A DNA stretch of 64,000 nt, taken from Planctomycetota bacterium. Lineage in GTDB: Bacteria > Planctomycetota > UBA8742 > UBA2392. Below the pieces are notes generated by a model. The model saw nothing but the letters and a program-made list of their open reading frames with translations. It was not told where the DNA came from and did not search any database. Position 1 is the stretch's first letter. The number at the start of each line of letters is the position of its first letter. The position numbers were made by a program, and so were the translations under genes. The stretch covers positions 21,864-85,863 of the forward strand of contig JAJVIO010000005.1 of assembly GCA_022071975.1 (NCBI GenBank). The letters are read 5' to 3'. Below are positions 56,244 through 64,000 of this stretch, piece by piece.

Positions 56244-59200
56244 ATGAGATTCCTTGCGTTTGCAGCACTGTTCTCCTTGATTGTTCTGTGCGCCGCGGGA
56301 CTGCGCGCGGCCGACATCGTCTGGAGCGGCGCGTCCAGCGGCAACTGGACCAACACCGCCAACTGGGTTGGCGGCGCATTGCCTGGCGCCGGCGACGTGG
56401 CGGTGTTTGATGGCAGCGGATCGAACTACGGCGCTATCACAAACGTCAGCGGGACCATCCAGGGCATCCGCGTCAGCGCGAACATCCCGATCAGTGTCAG
56501 CCTGGCGCTTTCAGGCCCGCTGACACTGGATGGCGGCACTTACGCCATTTATCTGCTGGGCTCCAACTCGCTAAGCGTCACCGGCACAGCCGCGAACAAC
56601 CTTGTGATCGGCGCGGAAGTGAACATCAACGACGGCGACCTGACGGCAACGGACACCCAGTTCGGCCTCGGAACCGCGGGCCAGTGGATTCTCGTTTCGC
56701 AGCGCCACGGCAATGTCAACCTTGGGGCCACCACGGTGGTGGAGACCACGGGCTCAGGTGCGAACGACAGTGTTTCTGTCGAATTCGAGCGCACCACCGG
56801 CGGCACGGGCACCGTGACGCTGGCCAGCCTGACTGTAGAAGGCGACACCACGAACGACGTGGCTTCGCAGGATGAAGAGAACGCCGCCCGCGCGCAGTTC
56901 GAGAATTGCACCGTGACGGTCACCGGCACGATCACCCTGGACGACGGCGCCACGGTCGGCGGCAACAACAACAACGGCGCCAGGCTTGAAGTTCGCGACT
57001 CCAGCATCGCGCTGGGCGCAAACCTGGTAATCGGCAACGGCGCATCCACCGTAGCGGCTTCCGGCGCTGAGGCCAACCTTGAGGATTCCAGCCTGACCCT
57101 TGCCGCCGGCAGCACGTTGTCGGTCAACGCGCGCGGCTCGCTGATGGCCGTCAATTGCACCATCACGGCCGGCGGCGCGGCTGCCGTGAACTCGGTTGCC
57201 ACGGCCGCGGACGTGATCTTCCTGGACAGCACCCTGACCGCCACCACGCCCGGCGACCTGACGCTGGACATCGGCGGCGCGGGTGGGTTCCTGGGCGTGG
57301 CTTTCATCCGGTGCAACCTTTCGAACTACAGCGCCGCGGGCCTCAGCCTGAAGCCCGGCACCTACCTGGTCGCCCTGAACGAATGCAACTTCACAGGCGG
57401 ACAGGCCGCCGGTTCGCACATCACCGTCAACGGCCTGACCACGCCGACCAACCCCTTCCCCGCCGACTTGAACCAGTTTGACCTGTCGACCGGCGTGACG
57501 ACCACCTCCTGGGTGAACGTGCTGAGCGCTACTTCGCTGGCGTTCCGCGTCGCGACCGGCCAGGACTTCGGCTTCGGCGCCACGACCGTCAACGCTGTCA
57601 CGGCCGAGACCTACGACAACGACGCCGCCGGCCTCGGCACCAACATCGGGTGGGGCGACACCTTCAACCTGATGACCGCCGCCACCGGCGGTACCCAGCC
57701 CACCGGCCTGCGCGCCGACACCACGGCCGACCAGCCCCTGTTCTTCTTCGACCTCACCGCGACCACTGGCAACAGCACGGTTACCAGCGTCTCCATCAAC
57801 CTTGAGCTCGAGGACCACACCGGAGGCTTCGGACTGTCGGACATCGCGGCGGTGACCCTGTTCAACGATGCCAACTCCAACGAGGCGCTGGACACCGGTG
57901 AAACCCTGGCAACCGTGGCCTCGCCGGCCAGCAATACCGTCGCCTTCGCCATCAGCCGCGCGCTGAGCCAAGCCACCAGCGAAAGCTGGGGCATTGCGCT
58001 CACGTTCGCGGCGGGCGTCGCCGGCAAGTCGGGCACGGCCGGCATGTTCATGCTGCCGACGGTGGGCATCGTGGCCGACAACGGCACTGTGGCGGGTACC
58101 ACCATCGTCGGCGGTCTGCCGCTGATCCTGTTCGACTCGCTGCCGGTTTCCGGCGCTCCCGCCACGCTTGCGTTGTGGGATCAACCCGGCGACGCCTACG
58201 CGGGCACCGCCTTCGGCCGCCAGCCGCGAGCGGTGGTGGTGGACGGCAACGGCCAGCGCGTCGGTTACGTGAACGCCGGCACCGTCACGCCCTCCATCCA
58301 GAACGACCCGGTGGGCGGCTCAAGCCTGATCGGCAGCGACGCCGCGGGCGTAAGCGTTGCAGAGGGCTACGCGCAGTTCACCAACCTGGGCATTGACCAG
58401 GCCGGCAGCCCGTTCGTGGTGCGCTTTACGGCCACGGGCATCACCTTCAGCGGCACCGGCATCGTGGATTCCGCGAACTTCGAGGTGCTGGGGCCACCCG
58501 CTGAGATCGACGTGCAGCGCACCGGCACTACAACCAGCATCCCCGACGGCACCGGCACGGACAACATCAACTCGCACTCGACCCTGGCTCCGTTCACCGT
58601 TGACTACGACATCCTGAACACCGGCGGCAGCGCGCTCCATATCGGCGCCGTTACCTTCCCCAGCAGCAGCAACTGCACACCCAGCCTGCAGACAGCGCCC
58701 GGCGGCACGGTCGGGGCTGCAAGCAGCACGCAGTTCACGGTCAGCGTGACGCTGGCTTCGGGCTCAGGCGCGTTCAGCTTCCAGGTCGAGATCGCCAACA
58801 GCGACTCCGATGAGCACCCGTACACCTTCACGGTCAGCGGCCTGCGCATTGAGCCTGACGCCGAAATCCGCTTCAACTCGGTGGCGGTTGCTAACGGCGG
58901 CAGTCACGCCGTTACCGGCGCGGTGGCCGGCACCGCCCTGAACGTGCAGTACACCATCGTCAACACCGGCGATGAGGACCTGACCCTGACCGGCGCTTCG
59001 CCAGTCACCGTCACGGTCGGCACGGTCAGCGGCAACTGCACCATCGGCGCGATCACCCAGCCCACACCGCTGGTGGTTCCCGCCAACGGCGGCACGGCCA
59101 ACTTCAGTGTGCTGGTAACGCCGATTGCGGCCGGTGCCTTTGACTTCGACGTCAGCCTGGCCAGCAACGACCCGGATGAAGATCCGTACGACATCACCGG

Positions 59201-60059
59201 CAACGGCACCGCCGCGGCGGCGCCCGAGCCCGAGATCGGCGTTGAGCGCGGCGGCACGGCTATCGCGGACGGAGGCAGCGACACACTCAGCAACCTGCTG
59301 ATCGGCACGGCAGCGCCGTTCACCTACGACATCCTCAACACCGGCAGCGCCAACCTCACGTTTACCGGCGGCACGCCCGTCACCATCGCGAATCAGGTCG
59401 GTTGCACCGTGACGGTCACGGCCCAGCCTGTGGGGCCGGTCGCGCCCTCGGGCCAGACCACTTTCACCATCAGCGTCAACGCCAGCGCGGCCTCGTTCAG
59501 CTTCGAGATCGACATCGCCAGCAACGACAGCGATGAGGCGAACTATGACATCGCCGTCAGCGGCACGGCGGCCGCCACCGCGCCTGAGATCGACGTGCAG
59601 CGCCCGGCCGGCACCAGCATCGCCGACGGCGGCACAGACGCCCTCGGCAACCGCACCCAGTCAACCGCCTTCGTGTTGACCTACACGGTGGAGAATACCG
59701 GTTCCGCGCTGCTGACCCTGGGCGCCACGGCCGTGAGCGTGTCCGGCGCGACCAACTGCACGGCCAGCGTGACGCTTCAGCCTGCCACCACGGTCGCGGC
59801 GGCGGGCACGGCCACGTTCGAGGTGACGGTGACGCCGAACGCGGGCGCGTTCAGCTTTAACCTGACCATCAACAACGACGACGCCAACGAATCGCCCTAC
59901 AACGTCCTGGTCAGCGGAACGGGCGTAGCCCCAGCGACCGGCGGCGGCGACGACGATGACGAAGGCGGCTGCAGCACTGGCGGCACGGGCAACTGGTTGA
60001 TGCTCGCGCTGCTGGGGGCATTGCTGAGTGCGGTCGCCCTGCGCCGCAAACGGGCTTGA
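56244..60059 (+). CDS. Giant secreted ASH-repeat (choice-of-anchor D) protein with C-terminal sorting-like tail
   Basis: A 1271-residue exported protein; AGGAG at 56234 fixes ATG 56244 and a signal peptide follows (cut near GLRAAD). The N-terminus DIVWSGASSGNWTNTANWVG is typical of passenger-like beta-helix proteins, continuing as a Thr/Asn/Gly-rich beta region to about 480. Four ASH/Ig-like repeats begin near 753, 871, 994 and 1113, each with a PEI-x-VxR...ADGG start and an NTG-x-x-x-L middle, about 120 residues apart. The tail GCSTGGTGNWLMLALLGALL plus RRKR (1241-1271) matches the sorting-like ends of the proteins at 222 and 61728. Likely a surface protein. Unusually Thr- and Ala-rich. Confidence 0.85.
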   Translation: MRFLAFAALFSLIVLCAAGLRAADIVWSGASSGNWTNTANWVGGALPGAGDVAVFDGSGSNYGAITNVSGTIQGIRVSANIPISVSLALSGPLTLDGGTYAIYLLGSNSLSVTGTAANNLVIGAEVNINDGDLTATDTQFGLGTAGQWILVSQRHGNVNLGATTVVETTGSGANDSVSVEFERTTGGTGTVTLASLTVEGDTTNDVASQDEENAARAQFENCTVTVTGTITLDDGATVGGNNNNGARLEVRDSSIALGANLVIGNGASTVAASGAEANLEDSSLTLAAGSTLSVNARGSLMAVNCTITAGGAAAVNSVATAADVIFLDSTLTATTPGDLTLDIGGAGGFLGVAFIRCNLSNYSAAGLSLKPGTYLVALNECNFTGGQAAGSHITVNGLTTPTNPFPADLNQFDLSTGVTTTSWVNVLSATSLAFRVATGQDFGFGATTVNAVTAETYDNDAAGLGTNIGWGDTFNLMTAATGGTQPTGLRADTTADQPLFFFDLTATTGNSTVTSVSINLELEDHTGGFGLSDIAAVTLFNDANSNEALDTGETLATVASPASNTVAFAISRALSQATSESWGIALTFAAGVAGKSGTAGMFMLPTVGIVADNGTVAGTTIVGGLPLILFDSLPVSGAPATLALWDQPGDAYAGTAFGRQPRAVVVDGNGQRVGYVNAGTVTPSIQNDPVGGSSLIGSDAAGVSVAEGYAQFTNLGIDQAGSPFVVRFTATGITFSGTGIVDSANFEVLGPPAEIDVQRTGTTTSIPDGTGTDNINSHSTLAPFTVDYDILNTGGSALHIGAVTFPSSSNCTPSLQTAPGGTVGAASSTQFTVSVTLASGSGAFSFQVEIANSDSDEHPYTFTVSGLRIEPDAEIRFNSVAVANGGSHAVTGAVAGTALNVQYTIVNTGDEDLTLTGASPVTVTVGTVSGNCTIGAITQPTPLVVPANGGTANFSVLVTPIAAGAFDFDVSLASNDPDEDPYDITGNGTAAAAPEPEIGVERGGTAIADGGSDTLSNLLIGTAAPFTYDILNTGSANLTFTGGTPVTIANQVGCTVTVTAQPVGPVAPSGQTTFTISVNASAASFSFEIDIASNDSDEANYDIAVSGTAAATAPEIDVQRPAGTSIADGGTDALGNRTQSTAFVLTYTVENTGSALLTLGATAVSVSGATNCTASVTLQPATTVAAAGTATFEVTVTPNAGAFSFNLTINNDDANESPYNVLVSGTGVAPATGGGDDDDEGGCSTGGTGNWLMLALLGALLSAVALRRKRA

Positions 60060-60192
60060 TACAGGCAACTGGCAGGCAACGGGGCGGGCGGCAGCCCGCC
60101 CCGTTCGCGTTCCCGGAGCGCCGGATTGCGCGGGCGCTTGCGGGCGTTAGGATCACGCGCCACGGGCCAGGCAGGGCGACTGGAACATAGGC

Positions 60193-61377
60193 ATGAGCGA
60201 GACAACCCTCAGCAGCGACGAACTGAAGCGCTACGCGCGCCACCTGATTTTGCCCGAGTTCGGCAAGTCCGGGCAGGAGAAGCTGAAGCGTTCCAAGGTG
60301 CTGTGCGTGGGCGCGGGCGGCCTGGGCTCGCCGATGGCGATGTACCTCGCGGCGGCCGGCGTGGGCACGCTGGGCATCATGGACTTTGACGTGGTGGACG
60401 TTTCCAACCTGCAGCGCCAGATCATCCACGGTCAAAGCAGCGTCGGTGAGCGCAAGGTGGTCAGCGCCGCGCGCCGCCTGAAAGACATCAACCCGCACGT
60501 CCGCGTGAATATCCATGAGACGGCACTCAGCAGCGCCAACGCGCGCGAGATCATCAGCGAGTACGACGTGGTCGCCGACGGCACCGACAACTTCCCCACC
60601 CGCTACCTGGTGAACGACGCCTGCGTGCTGGAGGGCAAGGTCAACGTCTACGCCAGCATCTTCCGCTTTGACGGCCAGGCCACGGTGTTCGGCCTGAAGG
60701 ACGGGCCGTGCTACCGCTGCCTGTACCCGGACCCGCCGCCGCCGGGCATGGTGCCGAGCTGCGCCGAGGGCGGCGTGCTGGGCGTGCTGCCGGGCATCAT
60801 GGGCACGCTGCAGGCGCTGGAAGTCATCAAGGTGCTGACGGGCATCGGCGAGCCGCTGAAGGGGCGGCTGCAGGTGTTCGACGCGCTGACCTTCAAGTTC
60901 CGCGAGCTGAAGATCCGCAAAGACCCGAAGTGCCCGATCTGCGGCGAGCACCGCACGATCCATGAGCTGATCGACTACAACCAGTTCTGCGGCATCCCCA
61001 ACGAGGAAGCGCTCAAGGCCATGCAGGCCCAGGAGCGTCAGCAGGAGCGTATGCCCGACAAGATCACCCCCGCCGAGCTCAAGCAGCGCATGGATGCAGG
61101 CGACAAGCCGTTCCTGGTGGACCTGCGCAACGCCAACGAGCTGGACATCTGCAAGCTCGATTACGACGCCTGGATCCCGATGCCCGAGTTCGCGGAGCGC
61201 ATCGCCGAGCTCGAGCCCTACAAGCACAAAGAGTTCGTGGTGTACTGACGTTCCGGCGGGCGCTCGGCGAGGGCCCAGGCATACCTGAAAGAGCAAGGCT
61301 TCACCAAAGTGCGCGATTTAGTCGGCGGTGTGCTTCGGTGGGCCGACGAAATCGATCCAACGATGGCGAAGTATTAG
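60193..61377 (+). CDS. MoeB/ThiF-type adenylyltransferase fused to rhodanese; in-frame TGA at the catalytic Cys (candidate selenoprotein)
   Basis: The open frame to TGA 61246 gives 351 residues; reading TGA as an amino acid (position 352) extends it to TAG 61375, 394 residues. The E1-like domain has GAGGLGSPMAMYLAAAGVG (about 41-59), DNFPTRYLVNDAC, CxxC pairs CYRC and CPIC for zinc, and PSCAEGGVLGVLPG. The rhodanese domain (about 290-394) reads LVDLRNANEL, KEFVVY-[TGA]-RSGGRSARAQAYL, LVGGVLRWADEIDP. In rhodaneses the residue before RSGGRS is the catalytic Cys. A hairpin GGGC-G-CUC-(GGC)-GAG-G-GCCC (61258-61276) puts a G-first apical loop 17 nt after the UGA, as bacterial SECIS elements do. 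The protein should activate MoaD/ThiS-like sulfur carriers. A point nonsense mutation is the alternative. Confidence 0.8.
61258..61276 (+). promoter_or_regulatory. Candidate bacterial SECIS hairpin
   Basis: Lower stem GGGC/GCCC, a G-G mismatch, upper stem CTC/GAG and apical loop GGC at 61266-61268. The 17-nt gap from the TGA and the G in the first loop position match the general bacterial SECIS pattern. The upper stem is short, so functional status needs testing. Confidence 0.5.
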
Positions 61378-61389
61378 AGAACAACCAAA

Positions 61390-61416
61390 GCCCGGCCTGC
61401 AAAGGCCGGGCGGTTT
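61390..61416 (+). terminator. Terminator after the MoeB-rhodanese gene
   Basis: GCCCGGCCT (61390-61398), loop GCAA, AGGCCGGGC (61403-61411), then GGTTTT. Its position, 13 nt after TAG 61377 rather than directly after TGA 61246, supports the longer frame as the true transcription unit. Confidence 0.85.
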
Positions 61417-61463
61417 TCCTTGGACTCGCGCTGCACTCTACCGACAACTGCAAGAACACATTA

Positions 61464-61747
61464 ACCACGAAGGGCCACGAAGGACCACGAAGTTAAACCG
61501 TCACACGCCGTTCTTCGTGGCCCTTCGTGGTTCACCGTAGTTGCCTTTCATCAGAAGCCTGTTTCGACGGTAAGCAGAGATCGGTAGTTCGCCCGGGATT
61601 GGCATCCCGGGCTTTGGTTCCGGAGCCGTGGCTGTCCCTGCCTTCGAATCCGGGTTGAACAGCGAATTACCAATAACCAATTTCCAAGTGGGTTGCAGTT
61701 GCCGCGGCATTGGTAATTGAAAATTGGTTATTGGTAATTTGCTGTTC
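61464..61747. repeat. Repeat-filled gap: CCACGAAGG inverted repeat, GCCCGGGAT palindrome and ATTACCA heptad element
   Basis: CCACGAAGGGCCACGAAGGA (61464) pairs with TTCTTCGTGGCCCTTCGTGG (to 61530). A GCCCGGGAT/ATCCCGGGC palindrome is at 61591-61612, probably the terminator of the minus-strand gene. Heptad arms 61655-61687 (ATTACCA/ATAACCA) and 61709-61747 (TTGGTAA/TTGGTTA) are inverted and nearly identical to 6593-6797. No gene is seen in 61378-61727. Confidence 0.85.
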
Positions 61748-62663
61748 GACGCCCCAGCCGCATCGCCAACGTGATCCCTGCTAGCGCACCTAACAGAAGC
61801 AGCAGTCCGCCGGACGATTCCCCCGTGCTGCACTTGTCGTTGTCGCCGCCTTCGCCCGGGTCGCCCACCAGGCTGATCGTCACGCTGCAGGGCGCTGTCA
61901 CCGCCCACGAGGCCGAGCCCGCGGTCAGCGCCTCCGCCTGCACGTTGATGCGCAGCGTGGCCTTGCCGCTGTGGGTCAGGGGCACGGCGGCGAATTCACC
62001 GGCCGTCGGGTTGCTGAAGGTGGCCAGCACGTTGGCGCTGCCGCCCGTGGTGTCGATGAACTCGATTTTCACGATGTTCGTACCAATGCCCTCCAGCCGG
62101 ATGAACTCGGTGTGGGACGTCGGCCCGAAATCCAGCTCGAGGCTTTGGGCCAGCGTGGTGTTCTGCGGCACGGCGTTGCTCCAGAAGGCGAACTTGCCCA
62201 CCGCCAGCTTCAGGCCGGTAGCGCTTTTCACGAACTGGTCCTGCAGCTTGAAGGTGATCGCGCCCGCATTGACGGTCAGGCTGCCCGAGTAATCCGAAGC
62301 CGTGGTTCCCTGCGCGGTTTCGATTTCGACCGCGAAACAGTGCACGCCCGCGTAGCTGCCGTTCAGTGTGGCGGCCGCGGTGCCGGGCACGGTCACGACC
62401 GCGCTGTCGATCGCGGTGGGGGTGGGGCTTGCGCTGGATGCGAGCGCATCCACGTCGATCAGGTTGACCGCAAGCCCGGTGGACGCGTTGGTGTTCAGGC
62501 TGACGTTGAGCGTCCAGCTCTGGGCGCTGGCGCCGAAGTCGATCTCGTACAGGAACGTCAGGCGCCGGTCGCCGGGCACGGAGCCGTTCAGGTTTTCGGT
62601 GTCCTGTGCGAAGACAGCCGTAGCGCAGGCGGCGATGAGAATCAACGTCAGCAGTCGTGCCAT
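61728..62663 (-). CDS. Secreted beta-rich protein with C-terminal sorting-like tail
   Basis: A 311-residue exported protein: signal peptide to about AVFAQD, then a Thr/Ser/Ala-rich beta-sandwich-like region (LTFLYEIDFGASAQSWTLNV, VKIEFIDTTGGSANVLATF). The tail KCSTGESSGGLLLLLGALAG and a basic end (RLGRR) parallels those of the proteins at 222 and 56244. The final residues RTANYQ and the TAA stop are written by the right arm of the heptad repeat element, so its C-terminus was probably altered by repeat insertion. Function unknown. Confidence 0.75.
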   Translation of the reverse strand: MARLLTLILIAACATAVFAQDTENLNGSVPGDRRLTFLYEIDFGASAQSWTLNVSLNTNASTGLAVNLIDVDALASSASPTPTAIDSAVVTVPGTAAATLNGSYAGVHCFAVEIETAQGTTASDYSGSLTVNAGAITFKLQDQFVKSATGLKLAVGKFAFWSNAVPQNTTLAQSLELDFGPTSHTEFIRLEGIGTNIVKIEFIDTTGGSANVLATFSNPTAGEFAAVPLTHSGKATLRINVQAEALTAGSASWAVTAPCSVTISLVGDPGEGGDNDKCSTGESSGGLLLLLGALAGITLAMRLGRRTANYQ

Positions 62664-62721
62664 GGGTTCCCCCGTCCCTGTTGTACGAAGTGCTAACGCC
62701 CCCGTTGGCTTCGACCGTCCC

Positions 62722-62749
62722 TTGACCGGCCGGAACGCCCGGCTACATT
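62722..62749 (+). promoter_or_regulatory. Sigma70-type promoter of the SRP RNA gene
   Basis: -35 TTGACC (62722-62727), 16-bp spacer, -10 TACATT (62744-62749). Transcription would start about 7 nt further on, at G62757, exactly the predicted RNA 5' end. Confidence 0.75.
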
Positions 62750-62756
62750 TGAACGC

Positions 62757-62837
62757 GGTGGGTGCGGCGTGACGCCGTGAACCTGGTCAGGCCGGAAACG
62801 GAGCAGCCATAGCGGGCTGTTGCGGGTGCGCCCACCA
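62757..62837 (+). ncRNA. ffs: Signal recognition particle RNA, small (4.5S-like) type
   Basis: The universal SRP domain IV is clear: GGTCAGGCCGGAAACGGAGC then AGCC (62784-62808), with the GGAA-type tetraloop in a CCG/CGG stem and the asymmetric AGCAGCC loop that binds Ffh. The ends GGTGGG (62757-62762) and CCCACC (62832-62837) pair to close an 81-nt hairpin, on the short side for bacterial 4.5S RNAs. A GCGGACGGC-GAAA-GCCGTCCGC hairpin (62848-62869) follows and may terminate transcription, though without a T-run. It targets nascent membrane and secreted proteins with Ffh/FtsY, which are not in the window. Confidence 0.85.
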
Positions 62838-62891
62838 CTCCTTCAAGCGGACGGCGAAAGCCGTCCGCTGCGCATTTGCCGGGTGTCGGTA

Positions 62892-64000
62892 TCAACCGCC
62901 GTCGTACTGGGCGGTGTGCTCGGGCTGGGCCAGGCGGATGTCCTCCAGCATGGCCTGCAGGATGCCCGGTGCGTTGCTGTAGCTGCCGAAGCGGCCGGTG
63001 CGGTTGGTGACGTCCTCCAGCGTGGAGTCGATCAGGCGTCGGTACTCCTGGTAATCATCGTAGGTCATGGGGGCCTGGAACAGCGCCTTGCTGTGGAAGC
63101 GTTCGAGGCGCCCGCCGCCGCCCACCAGGTTGTCGAACTGGGCGCGGAACACGGCGAAGCGATCGGGGATCAACTCGGTGTCGCCCATCTCTGTCAGCAG
63201 CGCCAGGGCGTTCATCTGCTCGGTTTCGAGTTGTTCGTCGCTGGAGCCCACGTAGCTGACCAGCGTTTCGCGCAGCTCGTTGTAGTACAGCTGCTTGATC
63301 AGCCCGCGCATTTCATCCAGGCCGCCGGTGAAACAGCCCAGCAAGTACTTCAGGTCGGTCTTCAGGTCGCGCCCGAGTTCTTCCATGCCTTCGCCCAGCT
63401 TGACGCGGTAGCAGGCCATCAGCTCGCCGTGGCGCTGCACCAGGTTGGGGTCGGCCTTGATGGCGAGCGACCATTCGGTGGCGCCGTCGCACACGGCCTC
63501 CCACGAAAGGCGGGCGAGCATGAACTGCATGCAGCCGAAGCGGTACTGCTTGTCGGGCTTGTTCACCACGAAGTCACGCACGTCGCGCCACTTCTCCCAA
63601 TACACCTGGCTGTCGCGGATGTGGCGGTACTTGGGGTCTGTGCGGAAGTTCCAGATCGCGCCCATCTTCATGTGGGCATTGACCCAGCCCCAGCTTGGCA
63701 GGTTGGGTACGCGCTTGCGGTAGGCTTCGTAGTTGGCGTTTGCGACTTCCAAGCCGTTGGATTTGGCGTCGCGGTAGAGCTCATTGGCGAGCGCTTCCTC
63801 TATATACTTCAGCGCCGACGCGTTGCGGGTGTCTTCGCCGAAGGCGCCGGTGACCAGGCCGAACATGCGGATCGGCTCTGCGTAGCGTTCGTCGCTAGCC
63901 ATGAACTTGGCGCAATCCAGCAGCGCCTGGGCGCGCTGGCGCAACAGCTTGATCTCGCTGCTCGGGTTGGCGTCGCCAAACGCCGTGTTCAGCCCGTCCA
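62892..64000 (-). CDS. Hypothetical protein, incomplete at the window edge
   Basis: The frame is open from the edge (64000) to the stop at 62892, at least 368 residues; the real start lies outside. The protein is helical, with Trp/Tyr-rich stretches (NLPSWGWVNAHMKMGAIWNF, RDSQVYWEKWRDVRDFVVNK, QYRFGCMQFMLARLSWEAVC). No signal peptide, membrane helix or known catalytic motif is visible in the part seen. It reads toward the SRP RNA gene and ends just past its terminator hairpin. Confidence 0.7.
   Translation of the reverse strand, partial: DGLNTAFGDANPSSEIKLLRQRAQALLDCAKFMASDERYAEPIRMFGLVTGAFGEDTRNASALKYIEEALANELYRDAKSNGLEVANANYEAYRKRVPNLPSWGWVNAHMKMGAIWNFRTDPKYRHIRDSQVYWEKWRDVRDFVVNKPDKQYRFGCMQFMLARLSWEAVCDGATEWSLAIKADPNLVQRHGELMACYRVKLGEGMEELGRDLKTDLKYLLGCFTGGLDEMRGLIKQLYYNELRETLVSYVGSSDEQLETEQMNALALLTEMGDTELIPDRFAVFRAQFDNLVGGGGRLERFHSKALFQAPMTYDDYQEYRRLIDSTLEDVTNRTGRFGSYSNAPGILQAMLEDIRLAQPEHTAQYDGG

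Overview
The window is a GC-rich bacterial chromosome segment of about 64 kb. The outer-membrane-type lipoproteins, secreted WD40/TPR/EF-hand/toroid proteins, an ETF:quinone oxidoreductase and a redoxin of planctomycete style suggest a Planctomycetota-like, Gram-negative-type bacterium. No rRNA or tRNA gene is visible, so this placement is inference. Genes lie on both strands in short operons and are separated by an exceptional density of hairpin and tandem repeats. No phage, plasmid or CRISPR signature is seen.

Layout. 0.2-4.7 kb: a secreted kelch protein, ruvA, small hypotheticals and an aldo/keto reductase. 4.7-11.3 kb: ETF-QO, glycerate kinase, a membrane protein/HTH regulator pair and an acyl-CoA dehydrogenase, which fits fatty-acid or glycerate catabolism feeding the quinone pool. 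11.3-14.1 kb: a repeat-rich accessory patch with a DUF4419-SUKH-like protein and a RAYT transposase bracketed by its REP palindromes. 14.1-26 kb: a WD40/TPR operon, a DMT transporter, an orphan N6-adenine methyltransferase, a redoxin, an EF-hand protein, a DUF4097 protein and a BshC-like protein. 26-35 kb: alpha/alpha-toroid proteins, a membrane-anchored WD40 protein, an HlyD-like adaptor, smpB and pabA/trpG. 35-46 kb: a TPR protein, a YhaM-like exonuclease, a CHASE2 adenylate cyclase and an M48 peptidase between two SH3-like paralogues. 46-56 kb: TPR proteins with an IVP (four-helix-bundle) island between them, an AAC(3)-family protein, a sirtuin and proC. 56-64 kb: a giant secreted ASH-repeat protein, a MoeB/rhodanese fusion, another secreted protein, the SRP RNA gene and an incomplete gene at the edge.

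Most notable results. (1) The MoeB-rhodanese gene has one in-frame TGA exactly where the rhodanese catalytic Cys belongs. The frame stays intact to 61377, and a hairpin 17 nt downstream has a G-first apical loop, so this is a candidate selenocysteine protein. (2) A family of inverted repeats is built from roughly 7-nt tandem units of different sequence at different loci. One pair of arms encloses the IVP gene and others form the stop codons of host genes. (3) A complete RAYT/REP unit is present with a third REP copy nearby. (4) A secreted protein gene has two in-frame TGA-CAG codons followed by a 327-nt open tail without a start codon. (5) A compact SRP RNA has its own sigma70-like promoter. 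(6) Three unrelated secreted proteins share a C-terminal Cys motif, membrane helix and basic end.
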